From positions 1 through 64,000 of the forward strand of contig NZ_CABVGX010000006.1 of NCBI RefSeq assembly GCF_902497625.1: a stretch of DNA of 64,000 bases, written 5' to 3'. The DNA comes from Pseudomonas fluorescens. Its GTDB lineage: Bacteria > Pseudomonadota > Gammaproteobacteria > Pseudomonadales > Pseudomonadaceae. Position 1 is the first letter of the stretch, and each line of letters begins with the position of its first letter. Position numbers and translations under genes: made by a program. Below, in pieces: positions 34,210-44,005 of this stretch. The notes beneath the pieces are model-generated. The model made no database searches and was not told the origin of the DNA. It saw nothing but the letters and a program-made list of their open reading frames with translations.

Positions 34210-36066
34210 CTACTGATCAACGTCAGGATATGGCCAGATCTGAATCGCAGACTTCGCCAGCGCCGCTCCCCTGGCGAGAATCTCCTGCTCCGACCATTCT
34301 TCATGGTCATGCAAGTCACGGCTGAGATTCAGCTTGCTCCATTTCAAGAGTTCCGGTTTCTTGGCTGCCCAAGCGGAGTTGGACAATGCAGGGTTCAGGC
34401 TTCTGGTCACCAGTGTCAGATTGCCTAGCGTGTGCTTCATTCGATCACGACGCTGGCTGAACTCCACCTTAGTCTGGGGATCATTCTGCACCTCCGCGGG
34501 CAGCGGCCAGTGCTCCTGCCACTTCACAGGCAGAATATGCTCTATGGTCAACCCCGTCGGCAGGCTGACAGCCTCGCTTTTAGCATGCGCCAGCGCCCGC
34601 TCCAGGGCCTCGAGCACCGCCCGCACACGGTACTGCGGCCACCACTGGTACAGCGGGTAGTCGAGTAGCGCATTGCTCAGCTCGCCGTCTTTCGGGAAGC
34701 GCACACTTTCCCCTTCGCTGGAGAGCAGGAATGCACCGACAACCTGGGCCGTAATCTGCTTTTCCCGCTCGAGATGACGAATCAGATCGAGGAATAGTCG
34801 GTTGTAGTTCTTGGTGGTCAGGCCACAGATCATCCGACGGAACAGATAGGACTCAAGCACCGTTAGGATCGCCTCGAACTCGGTTTGCTGCTGCGGACGC
34901 AGTCGCTGGCTGCATAACAGCAGCAACGGATAAACCGTCGAAGTATCGATCACCACGAGGCGCGCCAGAAAACGCGACAGACGAGATCCTGCCGTGGGCG
35001 AAGAGAACTGGCGAAAATGCTCGGCGTAGGTCTTGAGCAGCGCCATATGGTCACTGGCAGATTTGGCCGGTTCGACGAAACAAGAGCCCCAGTCGGCGGT
35101 GTGCTGCACGTAGTTCTTGTATTCGTTAAAGATGTGGCCGACACGAATATCGCGGCGCATCGCCAGGGTCAGAAAATGGCGGATGAAGATGTCAATGCGT
35201 GGACGGTTTTCCCGCCCCTGCTTCACCTCTTTACGCCAGAACTCGCCATCGAACTCCGCCCAATGCTCTTCGTACAGCGTATCGATATCACCGCCTTCGC
35301 TTTGAGCGCGCCGGAACAGAAAGTTCTTGATTAGGTCCGCCGGCAGCAACTGCGTACCACGTGCATTGAGCGTCTCAAAGATCACTTGCGATTCGTCGTC
35401 TTCGCCGAGATCAATCACCACTAATTGCAAGCCATTGCGAACCACGGCCCAAAGCGCATCCAGCTGTTTCTCGGGCGACTCTTCGGCTTCTACAGCCTCC
35501 GGCCGCAACCACTCCTCGAACTGCCCATAAAAGTACAGGTAGGCGCCGACGATGCCCTGATCGTAGCTGAAGTCCACGCCCTTTTTGCTCGCCTGCTGCA
35601 ACAACGCATCCGGGCTGCCCGCGCCATGTACCAAGGCAAATGCAAGGCGGTCGGCATTGGTTGGCAACAATTTGGGCACCTCTGACGGGTCATCGACCAT
35701 CGTGTCACTGTTGGAGACCATCGACTCGAAGCGCCCGGCGAAGCGCTCGCTACCCCGGCTGCGGCACAGGTCGCGGGCGGCGATCAGCAGCAGTTGCAAG
35801 GTGGTGAAGCGCTGCTGGCCATCAATGACCTGACGGCCCTGCACCGAACCCGTGTCATTTCGCAGTTGCTCAAGCACCACGGCACCGAGGAAATGCGGGC
35901 GCAGCTTCTCACCAGCCAGCATCACATCGAGCAGGCGCTCGAAGTCCTCCCAGAGCGGCTGCCAATTATCCTCACGCTTCCATACATAAGGCCGCTGGAA
36001 CAGCGGAATCTGGTAGCACACCGTGGGTTCGAAGATTCGCAGCAGAGGACGGCTGTTGGCTTCCAT
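34210..36066 (-). CDS. DUF262/DUF1524 protein (GmrSD-type, possible type IV restriction enzyme)
   Basis: A 618-residue protein. The DUF262 half shows FQRPYVWKRED, VIDGQQRFTTLQ (80-91) and FETLNARGTQLLPADLIKNF. The DUF1524 HNH half shows LTIEHILPVKWQEHW near residues 500-515 and HTLGNLTLVTRSLN. In GmrSD enzymes the DUF262 half binds NTP and modified DNA and the HNH half cuts. The gene follows the helicase gene by 25 bp on the same strand, so both are probably made together. Confidence 0.9.
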   Translation of the reverse strand: MEANSRPLLRIFEPTVCYQIPLFQRPYVWKREDNWQPLWEDFERLLDVMLAGEKLRPHFLGAVVLEQLRNDTGSVQGRQVIDGQQRFTTLQLLLIAARDLCRSRGSERFAGRFESMVSNSDTMVDDPSEVPKLLPTNADRLAFALVHGAGSPDALLQQASKKGVDFSYDQGIVGAYLYFYGQFEEWLRPEAVEAEESPEKQLDALWAVVRNGLQLVVIDLGEDDESQVIFETLNARGTQLLPADLIKNFLFRRAQSEGGDIDTLYEEHWAEFDGEFWRKEVKQGRENRPRIDIFIRHFLTLAMRRDIRVGHIFNEYKNYVQHTADWGSCFVEPAKSASDHMALLKTYAEHFRQFSSPTAGSRLSRFLARLVVIDTSTVYPLLLLCSQRLRPQQQTEFEAILTVLESYLFRRMICGLTTKNYNRLFLDLIRHLEREKQITAQVVGAFLLSSEGESVRFPKDGELSNALLDYPLYQWWPQYRVRAVLEALERALAHAKSEAVSLPTGLTIEHILPVKWQEHWPLPAEVQNDPQTKVEFSQRRDRMKHTLGNLTLVTRSLNPALSNSAWAAKKPELLKWSKLNLSRDLHDHEEWSEQEILARGAALAKSAIQIWPYPDVDQ

Positions 36067-36091
36067 CGTTCATTCAATCCTTAGTTATCTA

Positions 36092-39043
36092 CTAGCGCAG
36101 CCGACTCATCAGCAACTGCTGTCTCGCTCGCGTACAACCTACATACAACCGGTTGCGGAATACCGGCTGACCAAGGTCGTAAAGGTCGATCATTGGCAAC
36201 ATCACGACATCGAACTCCAGCCCCTTCACATGCAGCACCGACGTGAAGTGCACAAGGTACTTTTTCGACAGATCGATTTGTTCCGATACGCTCATCTTGC
36301 GGAAGCTGCCCTCCAGCTCCTGCGCACATAAAGCATGCAGAGACCGGGCGGTTTCCTGGTCAGGCAAGACCACAGCAACCGACTGATTTTCAGGGATAGC
36401 GGCGATCGTCTCGCATAGATACCTGAACTCTTCTTCACGCCGAGCAAAGCCATGCAGCGTGTAAGCGCCTTGCTCGCTGACCTGATCATGCAGAAGGGCA
36501 GCGTCCAGCTGCTGTACATCCGTATCGGCTCCGCGCTCGAACAACTGCCGCAGTACCGCACTTAGCGCAGCGAGATCCGGCTGCCCTTTCTGCCGCAGGT
36601 TCTCATCCAGCGCCACAAACTCTGGACGCTTGCCAATAGGGAAGCAATCCGCGATGTGAATTTCCTCGTTGCGGAGCAACTGCTGCGAACGGTCTCCGAC
36701 CACAGTGATTGCGCTGTAACGCGGGTCAGCCTGGGAGGTCATCAAGTAGATCTGCTGCTCGCTGAAGTCCTGCACTTCATCGACAAACACGCTCTGATAG
36801 AAAGGGGCCTCGCGCAGGCTAGCGGGGAGCTTGGCTGTTACTCCGGCACTGAGGTCGTGAGCCAGGCACAGCAGCAAGTCGATATCCGAATCGCACAGGC
36901 GTTGCTCTTCAAGACGCTCCAGTACCTGCCATGCAATGGCCGCATCAGGGAAGCTGTCGGCGTATTCATACAGCGCCTTTGCATACAGCCCGGCGAAGTT
37001 CTTCAGCGGCTTGGCCAGATGATCCAACGCTGTCTGCAGGAATATCTTACGTACCGAAGGTCGCGCCTGTTCGTCCTCGCCAGGTAGCACCTGACTACCG
37101 ATCCCACTGCTGACCTTCAACCACTTCAGCCCCTCACCATCCAGATAGAGCAAGGACCTGGGCGTACCAAGCACAATGAACAGCTCATTGACTGGCATAA
37201 ATTTGGTCTCATACCCGTCACCACTCACTAACGATGGCAGCAGAGCGCGGACGCTAGTGCCCGAGAGTGAGGCCTGCACAGCATCATTGAAGGACAAGGG
37301 CTGGTTATCCGCCGAGAGGAACTGGTAACGACTGCTCGATACACAGGGCAATGCCTCGACCCCCTCAGCAACACTCGCCCTGTACAGCACCAATACCTGA
37401 TTGGGTTGCTGGAACAAATCGACAGGTAACTCTGCCAGCCTTTGCGCCAACTCCGGAATGCCCTCGCCATAGGCCATGTATTCCCCTACATGAATACTCA
37501 GGGTTGCCGGGCCCAGGATTCGCTGAGCCAGCGCCTGAATCCTCTCCAACAATTTGGCCCCCAACCGATACAAGGTTCGCTCCGCAGCCAAAGGCGAGAG
37601 CAGCTCTTGCACCAGTTCATTAACGCTGGCTGCAAGCGCTTGGCGGGCAGCGGCAAACTGACTGCGCTGCTGGGCCGTAAACCGTTGCAGCTGCTCACTT
37701 TCGACCTCAACCAGCAGCTTCTGCAAATCGGCGGCAATCACCCGCGCCAGCGCAAGCCGGGCGGCATTGAGCCAAGCCAGCGTGGTGATCAGAGAATGCC
37801 CCTCGTCGCTGCTGTGTTTGAAGCGTTTGCCAAAGCCGCCCGAAGACTCCAGATGGCGATAGCTGCGCAGCTTGGAGCGCAACTCGTGATACTCAAGCAC
37901 CGGCAAACCGGGCATACCTAGACGGCTGCAGGTTTGCTTGAGGTACTGGATCAGCTCGGCAGTGCGCACAAAGCCGACGCTGCCGTCCTGGGAGAATTTG
38001 CCGGCAAACTCCCCTTCCCAGTAGTCGAAGTCGTCGCCGAGAATGGACCGGAACGTCTCACGATCCGTAACTTCATTCGAGTTGAAGTCACAGAGCATCT
38101 TGGTTCGCCCGAGCGCCGCCGAGGTCTTGCCTGAGCCCGCAACGCCCTCGACCCACATCGGCCCAACCGGCTCCCGGGAAATGATCTTGTCCTGATTCGG
38201 GGTTCGATTCAGAAAAAAGTGCTCATCCAGGCTCATCCGCTCAATTAGCTCGCCGCCAACTTCATCGTCCACATCATCGAGATCGGCAATCGCCAGTACC
38301 GAATCTTCTTCCTCGTCATCGAGAATCTGCAGCCGCGGTGCGGCAGGCACGGACAGTGTCAGCTCTAATGGCACGCCTGCCGGCTGCCCATCTTCTGGTG
38401 GGTGTGTAACAACAAGAACCTCTGTCACCGGTGTGTTTGTCAGCCCGGCTTCGTTGGTTGTTCGCTTGGCAGGTTCGAGCAGCTCCTTGCCAATGGGGAG
38501 CACAACGGCGACAGGCTTCTCCACACTTTTGGTCTTTGCAGGCTTTTTACTCGGCACGGTCGTTTGCTTGCCTGCTAAATTAGCCGTTGTCAAAAAGGCT
38601 CGCAGATCCATGACCTTTCCCTGGCCGTTAGCATTCTCCACGCCCACCGCCAGAAAGTTGCGTGCATGACGCTCCAGTTCTTCCAAATCATGGCGACGAA
38701 ACTGGCGGGCCTCAGTGACCCGGTAATCACCCCAGGCTTTGGAAAAGCTCTCAAAACCGACTCCTGCCACGGCGCATAGACGGCCCACCGGTGAGTGCGG
38801 AGTGGCATAGCCCGAGCTGACTTTGGGGTACACCAGCGAGTCCATAGCCAGCCGGAATGTAGCAACCCCCTCGTTCTCACGCTCGATCACCAGTGCCTTG
38901 CCGTAGGCGTTGCGCTTAAGATTCCAGTAAGCCAAATCGCCTTCACGGATCATATGCTCGGCGTAATCAATAATCCCCTCAAGCACCTCCAGCTCTTCAC
39001 GGGCAACCTTGCGCAGGGATGCTTCACTAAGCTGCTTTGCCAT
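36092..39043 (-). CDS. UvrD-like superfamily 1 helicase with large N-terminal domain
   Basis: A 983-residue protein. The ATG at 39043 is chosen for its GAGGAG 8 bases upstream. About 300 residues of unknown N-terminal domain (with an acidic linker DDEEEDSVLAIADLDDVDDE) precede motif I VEGVAGSGKTSAAL near residue 305, Walker B FVDEVQDFS near 760, VVGDRSQQL, and motifs V and VI HVKGLEFDVV and RLYVGCTRARQQLL. Helicase motifs are complete. It sits between a PD-(D/E)XK nuclease gene and the DUF262 gene, which points to a defence role rather than repair. Confidence 0.9.
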   Translation of the reverse strand: MAKQLSEASLRKVAREELEVLEGIIDYAEHMIREGDLAYWNLKRNAYGKALVIERENEGVATFRLAMDSLVYPKVSSGYATPHSPVGRLCAVAGVGFESFSKAWGDYRVTEARQFRRHDLEELERHARNFLAVGVENANGQGKVMDLRAFLTTANLAGKQTTVPSKKPAKTKSVEKPVAVVLPIGKELLEPAKRTTNEAGLTNTPVTEVLVVTHPPEDGQPAGVPLELTLSVPAAPRLQILDDEEEDSVLAIADLDDVDDEVGGELIERMSLDEHFFLNRTPNQDKIISREPVGPMWVEGVAGSGKTSAALGRTKMLCDFNSNEVTDRETFRSILGDDFDYWEGEFAGKFSQDGSVGFVRTAELIQYLKQTCSRLGMPGLPVLEYHELRSKLRSYRHLESSGGFGKRFKHSSDEGHSLITTLAWLNAARLALARVIAADLQKLLVEVESEQLQRFTAQQRSQFAAARQALAASVNELVQELLSPLAAERTLYRLGAKLLERIQALAQRILGPATLSIHVGEYMAYGEGIPELAQRLAELPVDLFQQPNQVLVLYRASVAEGVEALPCVSSSRYQFLSADNQPLSFNDAVQASLSGTSVRALLPSLVSGDGYETKFMPVNELFIVLGTPRSLLYLDGEGLKWLKVSSGIGSQVLPGEDEQARPSVRKIFLQTALDHLAKPLKNFAGLYAKALYEYADSFPDAAIAWQVLERLEEQRLCDSDIDLLLCLAHDLSAGVTAKLPASLREAPFYQSVFVDEVQDFSEQQIYLMTSQADPRYSAITVVGDRSQQLLRNEEIHIADCFPIGKRPEFVALDENLRQKGQPDLAALSAVLRQLFERGADTDVQQLDAALLHDQVSEQGAYTLHGFARREEEFRYLCETIAAIPENQSVAVVLPDQETARSLHALCAQELEGSFRKMSVSEQIDLSKKYLVHFTSVLHVKGLEFDVVMLPMIDLYDLGQPVFRNRLYVGCTRARQQLLMSRLR

Positions 39044-39268
39044 ACCTGTCACTCCTCATCCTTGGCAGAAAACGCCCACGCTCCGACGTAACCCGTTAAT
39101 CAGGGTAAATCATTTATCTCAGCATTGGCATTAGGCCAGTACGGCTGCGTCGAAAATATCTTGAGCCTATAGCGGTAACCCACGCACGGCATCTAACGGG
39201 CAGTAGCGGTCAATTGCTAGTCTACAAAGGTTGGAGCTATTCCCTCCTCATATTTCATCTGACGTTGA

Positions 39269-39967
39269 TCAATCTGCTTCAAAGATTTGGTTCAGGCTGA
39301 ACGCTACTTCATACTCAAAAAGCGAGACATTAGGCACTGCCACAATAGCGTGACGTAGGTTTGAGCTGATGGATTTCGCAACGATGACGCCCTTCACCAT
39401 CTTCCCGTGCGCAAGGTTCTTCTTGATCCAGCCCATGTAGCGGCTGATCTGACCAATGGCACGATCTGCCACACGTCCACGTTTCAGTTCAAAAATCACG
39501 AACGCGTCATCTGAATCAAGTGCGAGTATGTCGATTGGCCCAACATCGGTAGGGTATTCAACTCCATCACGACCTACAGGGTCGACATAGAGGCGAAGGG
39601 ATTTATCTTCCAGTTTCAGTGATTCGATGTTGTGAGATATGAAGTCGCGTAGCTGCCATTCCAGTTCAAAAACTGTCTCTCGATCTGAATCTGGCGTGTC
39701 TTCGTTTCCAAGAGTCAGGTCTTCGTCTTCGATGGCTTGAATAGCTGTTTTAGGTGTGCCGGGATGCAGAACCAGAACCTGTGTTTCAGTGTCTTCAGTG
39801 ACCCATCCCATTCGAGTGAATGCACGACGAAGCTGCTGAGAATTCGTGTTTGGATCGATAGGTGGTGCTTCATTAGGATTCTGACGGCACCATTCCTTCA
39901 TCGGATATAGCGTGTGCCCCCCATCTAATTCGACCAAAACAACAAAGTATTTCTTGGGTGGCTGCAT
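39269..39967 (-). CDS. NucS/RecB-like PD-(D/E)XK nuclease
   Basis: A 232-residue protein. After an N-terminal domain of about 110 residues (KKYFVVLVELDGGHTLYP) comes the nuclease core: VGPIDILALDSDDAFVIFELKRGRVADRAIGQISRYMGWI, with Asp, Glu-x-Lys and Gln in order. NucS-type and related enzymes share this pattern. It lies 225 bp upstream of the helicase gene on the same strand and may belong to the same system; the gap could hold a separate promoter. Confidence 0.8.
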   Translation of the reverse strand: MQPPKKYFVVLVELDGGHTLYPMKEWCRQNPNEAPPIDPNTNSQQLRRAFTRMGWVTEDTETQVLVLHPGTPKTAIQAIEDEDLTLGNEDTPDSDRETVFELEWQLRDFISHNIESLKLEDKSLRLYVDPVGRDGVEYPTDVGPIDILALDSDDAFVIFELKRGRVADRAIGQISRYMGWIKKNLAHGKMVKGVIVAKSISSNLRHAIVAVPNVSLFEYEVAFSLNQIFEAD

Positions 39968-40130
39968 CTGGGGGCGTCCATGACTGATGTCCTAAGGCTG
40001 GCAGGTTAGCTGGTGGGTAGTAGGAATACTACTTTGGCAACATTGCTCGCCTATCGCCACCGGTGGCAACGCGCAGCTGTCAGCTGATTATGGTTACTAC
40101 TCATGCTGTTCTAGGGACAGAAGTCGGTCG

Positions 40131-40236
40131 GCTAAGCGTCCGCTTTTGGCGGATTTCTGCCTGTCGCGACAGGCCGAAATCGACCCAAAGCAGACTGTGG
40201 CGACTGGCAGAAATCGGCCAAAACCGGCCTGAGGGG
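40131..40236. repeat. Dispersed repeat with near-perfect palindrome
   Basis: A palindrome centred between 40166 and 40167 has 15-base arms with one mismatch; its core is CCTGTCG CGACAGG. A second related half (GGCAGAAATCGGCCAAAACC) lies 40 bases on. Similar segments occur at 34.1, 42.0 and 43.5 kb. The stretch 39968-40348 has no gene. Confidence 0.65.
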
Positions 40237-40348
40237 TTGGGTGTGGCACCGACGTTCGATGACGTACGGATGTGGCTAAGATGATGAAGTCGATTAAGGC
40301 TGTAAGGGGCAGTTCGCAGACTTGGTCTTCGGTGTCTGTACTGGGGCG

Positions 40349-41074
40349 TTAGCCAGCCGCTACCCGAGCACACTCGCTGTATTGCTTGTCCAGGTTGCTG
40401 ACGCGGTAGTTAGGAGAGGTGAAATATAGCAGTACGCGGTCGTCCTTCCCCGCGAATTGCTCCTTTCCAGGGAGGCGATCGAAGCGCCTGGAGGCAACGC
40501 TGCCGGTGATGTCGTACTTACCGGAATTGTAGGCTTCGCGGCTTTCCATCACGAAACGATTTGTATCCCCATAAATCTCGGTCCAGTGCTTCTGACCACC
40601 GTAGTCTTGGCAATCCCATTTTCCGGGCAACAGTTTTTTTGGACTTTCTCCTATGTATTTCGGAGCATTCCCAAGGGCGATATTCCCATCCTGATCGAGC
40701 GACGGGGAGCCGTCAGCAATCGGCTGGGGCGGTTTAGGTGGCGATTTAGGAATCAAAACGACGTTATTGTCGGTCAGGCATTGACGATAGGCCATAACCG
40801 AAATCTGGTTCGAGTTATACGCTGAATACACCTCATACGCGGCCACGACAGCAGCCTTCATGGGGTTCCTGTCGTCGACATTTTTGAGCCGTTCCATGTA
40901 TAAAAAGGCATCGGTCTCAGTCACCCCTTCTTCACGTAACATCGCTGCAGCTTGGTACTGCTTAGAGATTTTCATGCAATGGGCCTGTATTTCGGGGGAT
41001 GCCCCATCAGCCAGCACAGCCCCCGAGGCAGCAAAAAAGAGGGTTCCAAGCAATCCTGCTGTCTTTGAAGCCAT
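40349..41074 (-). CDS. Exported protein of unknown function
   Basis: 241 residues from ATG 41074, which has AAGGAG 9 bases upstream. A signal peptide ends near AVLA (residue 22). The mature part has a helical first half (YQAAAMLREEGVTETDAFLYMERL), a Pro-rich linker (PKSPPKPPQP) and a beta-rich second half with three Cys. I cannot name a family. It stands alone in the unknown gene block. Confidence 0.75.
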   Translation of the reverse strand: MASKTAGLLGTLFFAASGAVLADGASPEIQAHCMKISKQYQAAAMLREEGVTETDAFLYMERLKNVDDRNPMKAAVVAAYEVYSAYNSNQISVMAYRQCLTDNNVVLIPKSPPKPPQPIADGSPSLDQDGNIALGNAPKYIGESPKKLLPGKWDCQDYGGQKHWTEIYGDTNRFVMESREAYNSGKYDITGSVASRRFDRLPGKEQFAGKDDRVLLYFTSPNYRVSNLDKQYSECARVAAG

Positions 41075-41387
41075 AGGCCGTCTCCTTGAGCCAAATAGTG
41101 GCAAATTGATTTCTCAAAATACTTCAAGGCCCACGGCCAGGCAAGCTCACACAGCCTGACCGTTATATGCCTGTCGCCTCTTTAGACTGCATTGGCCAGC
41201 CGGATTCCAACATGCTTCTTGGCTCTGGACGGCAGAGAATGCCCCATAACATCTGGTGGCGAATGGAAAACAAAGCACCATATGCGCTTCTTGCTGAAGC
41301 AGTCATCTACTGCATCTTGGAAGGAGGGGCGACTCACACAATGACTAAGTCTTGATTGAATCGCCTAGAATTTCATGATGGAGACTA
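41075..41387. other. Gene-free stretch
   Basis: Nothing convincing on either strand between the exported protein gene and the next small membrane protein gene. Confidence 0.6.
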
Positions 41388-41834
41388 CTAGCTCTTCTCA
41401 AGAAACAATTTTTGAAGTGCAGATATTTGCGATGCAAAAGCTTCATCGCGAGAGCGTATGACTTCATTTAGAGAAATTATATCCTCGCGATACTGCTTGC
41501 GGAGATCGTCAGAATAGCTCCTTGTTAGGTTTTTCGACGCATCACTCAATGCGCTTTGTAGAGGCTCCATATCTTTTATATGCATCTCTTGCAATGACTT
41601 TACCTGTTCCATGACGGTCGCAATCGTACTTTTCTTAGCATTCGCGGCCTCAAGCTCCTTTGATGCCCACAAGTAACCTACGCCCCCGCCACCAACGGAA
41701 ATGATGACAAATATCAATATAAGAATAATCACCTGCGAAAATGGTCGCGCACTATCCTTTACGACAATTCGATAACCAAGATAAATAACAAGCCCTAAGA
41801 GGCCAAGATAACCAAACTGTAGAAAGCTAGACAT
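41388..41834 (-). CDS. Small membrane protein with coiled coil
   Basis: 148 residues from ATG 41834 (AAGGA about 11 bases upstream). Two membrane helices lie in the first 65 residues (FGYLGLLGLVIYLGY and VIILILIFVIISVGGGGVGYLW), then about 80 residues of cytoplasmic coiled coil (IATVMEQVKSLQEMHIKDMEPLQ). The A+T content is higher than in neighbours. Unknown family; the shape recalls small membrane effectors or sensors of defence operons, which is only a suggestion. Confidence 0.7.
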   Translation of the reverse strand: MSSFLQFGYLGLLGLVIYLGYRIVVKDSARPFSQVIILILIFVIISVGGGGVGYLWASKELEAANAKKSTIATVMEQVKSLQEMHIKDMEPLQSALSDASKNLTRSYSDDLRKQYREDIISLNEVIRSRDEAFASQISALQKLFLEKS

Positions 41835-42247
41835 CCAATTAATTCCTTTTTGAGCGGTGTTAGAAAGCAGAGATAGACTTGGCTCGCGGGACCGAGATTT
41901 TAAGCCGCGCAACATTAGCAGAGAAACCATGGTGGCGTCTTAATATCATGCAGGATTAAAAACGACGGTGTATTCGTTCTATAGGCTTGGGGCTCCGACT
42001 GGCAGTTCTCTGCCCTTAGTGATAGGCAGAAATCGACCCATACCGGCCGGTCATAGCCGGCAGATTTCATCCAGCGAACAGCTAAGGGATTTATATCCCA
42101 TCGATTCGATCTCTCAGTCGGCAGCTATCTAGCTGCGAAGCCGAGTCAAGGTAGGCGAACGAGGCTGCGCATAACGACATCTTCTTTAAATTGCGCACAA
42201 AAAGCCACTGGGAAGGGCTTTTTTGTAGTCGAGAGTTTTTGGGGCTA
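41835..42247. other. Gene-free stretch with dispersed repeat
   Basis: Holds a copy of the dispersed repeat at about 42000-42068 (GGCAGTTCTCTGCCC, then GGCAGAAATCGACCC). No gene is visible. The upstream extension of the 41.4 kb frame is not supported by a ribosome site. Confidence 0.55.
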
Positions 42248-42688
42248 TTAAAAGGTCGAGCGGGGCTTTATCAAAGCATCCAAGAATGAGCCGTCCTCTA
42301 ACGACGCGGTAGTCAGAGGTTGAAACACCTTAGTGCTTATTTCTATTTTGTTCTTTGTTCCATTCCTAGGCGAATACACAACAAAGACGCTAATGGTGTT
42401 GGTGTGCATAGGGTGCTTAACCATGCCCGAAAAAAATGTGAGCCTATGGCTGGTTTCTTCTTCGTATTTTGCGGAAAGCATAGTGAATGCTCTCCTGATG
42501 GCTGCTTTGTTGATGTGGTAAAGCTCTTGGCTCTCCTGGGTTTTGACGCTTCTGGAAATCACGTTGAGAATGTGATTTGCCGCTTTAGTATCGAACCAGT
42601 TTTTTACTAGAAAAAAAACTAAGAGCGATGCGCCATATGTAGGGATAGCAAGAGCGATCGCCGCGAATACCGACAGAAGAAAATACAT
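42248..42688 (-). CDS. Small membrane-anchored protein of unknown function
   Basis: A 146-residue protein with one N-terminal membrane segment (FLLSVFAAIALAIPTYGASLLVFFLV) and a soluble domain of about 115 residues. AAGGA precedes the ATG by 8 bases. No family is recognised. It follows the same orientation as its neighbours, separated by gaps of over 100 bp, so each may have its own promoter. Confidence 0.7.
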   Translation of the reverse strand: MYFLLSVFAAIALAIPTYGASLLVFFLVKNWFDTKAANHILNVISRSVKTQESQELYHINKAAIRRAFTMLSAKYEEETSHRLTFFSGMVKHPMHTNTISVFVVYSPRNGTKNKIEISTKVFQPLTTASLEDGSFLDALIKPRSTF

Positions 42689-42802
42689 AAGAATCCTTGC
42701 CTTTCTTTAATGAGCAGTCAAAATCAATGCCAGATTTTTAGCCGTGAGTGTGCGCAAAGCAATGCCAAAAAGTCGCTGCGTCTACGAATAATAGCCGCTT
42801 TG

Positions 42803-43249
42803 TTAAAACGGCTCATCCGTTTCCAGGAGATTGCTGTAAAAATCCAACCCCTTACGCTGAGCAACCGTTGCAGCACCGCGCATCATTAGGGTAAAACGAG
42901 GATCGTTGGTAAACCTGGCTTGATCAACGTCATAAACGCAAAAACCTGCTGCCGAGAGCAGTACAGCCGCATATTTCCTGTCTGTGTCCACCAACGCTAC
43001 CGCCCAAAATACCAAGGCGTTAGCAGCCAAAGCCTTTTCATCGTGCTCCATGATCCAGCCGGGGAATGAAGGAAAAAACTGTTCGGCATGGGCCCACATT
43101 GCGTCGATTTCGCCAATTATTTTGGGGGGAATTGGCGCCTGCATGGCTGCAAAGGCACTGATCAGACCACCATGCATTTGTCCTTTGGCCAGCTTGATTG
43201 TGGCTTTGTAAGGCCATGAACTTAAAACCTTGATTAAAGCCCCGAGCAT
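42803..43249 (-). CDS. Soluble protein of unknown function
   Basis: A 148-residue helical protein, no signal peptide or membrane segment. It is Ala- and Met-rich (MHGGLISAFAAMQAPIPPKIIGEIDAMWAHAEQFF). No ribosome site is obvious and no family is recognised. Confidence 0.65.
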   Translation of the reverse strand: MLGALIKVLSSWPYKATIKLAKGQMHGGLISAFAAMQAPIPPKIIGEIDAMWAHAEQFFPSFPGWIMEHDEKALAANALVFWAVALVDTDRKYAAVLLSAAGFCVYDVDQARFTNDPRFTLMMRGAATVAQRKGLDFYSNLLETDEPF

Positions 43250-43675
43250 GTCGCGCGTCCTTACTATCGTGAAAACCTGAGTATGCCAGCCGCATGGCCA
43301 AAAGCCATCGAAGAACGAACCAAGAAATCACTTTGGAGCTCGCGAGGGGTGCATGATCTGCGAATAACGACATATGGTGACTCCGGTCACGACTGAGCCC
43401 CGGCCCTAGCTCGAACGCATTGGGAGTCCCACCTAAAATCGTTACGGAGCCCTCTTCAGATCAGTCAAAGTTTAGTTTGTCACGACTGACCGAAAATGGC
43501 TGATCGCTGCCGGTCATGTTTGCGAAGGGGGCGGGGCAAATCCGGCACACACAGCGGGTTAGGTCAAATGTAAATGGGTGGTCAATCACGAGGTGTCAGC
43601 GGTTCCGGAGAAGTGGCTCGAGCGAGCGTAGCGTTCAGCTAGTGTTCCCGCACCAGTTACTCAAAGACGATACCC
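43250..43675. other. Gene-free stretch with a repeat-like segment
   Basis: No gene supported. Bases 43455-43520 loosely resemble the dispersed repeat of this island (CACGACTGACCGAAAATGGC). Confidence 0.5.
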
Positions 43676-43891
43676 ATGTCAGATAACTTTGAAGCCAACA
43701 GTTACAGCAGATGCACTCACACTGTTCTTCACAACCAGCACGCCATATCCGCGGCCATCGAGGAGGTAACCAAGTGTCTTTCTAAGAATGGAGTGCGCAG
43801 CGTTGCCGCTAACGCAATTGTTGCTATGGAAACGCTGGACCGGAATGCTGAAGACATCACAGGCGCTATCATGCGGCTACGGCAGCTATAG
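43676..43891 (+). CDS. Possible small protein of unknown function
   Basis: A 71-residue helical frame (HAISAAIEEVTKCLSKNGVRSVAANAIVAMETLDRN). The ATG lacks a clear ribosome site. Composition looks like protein, so it is kept with caution. Confidence 0.45.
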   Translation: MSDNFEANSYSRCTHTVLHNQHAISAAIEEVTKCLSKNGVRSVAANAIVAMETLDRNAEDITGAIMRLRQL

Positions 43892-44005
43892 GTATGCCTG
43901 AGCTGATACGCGCTAATTCGAATTTATTTGTGCTTTCTGCTTGATAAGTAACACCCATAGTGCAACAGTGTTAGTAGGACACCCTAACTGATACAGGCAC
44001 TCATC

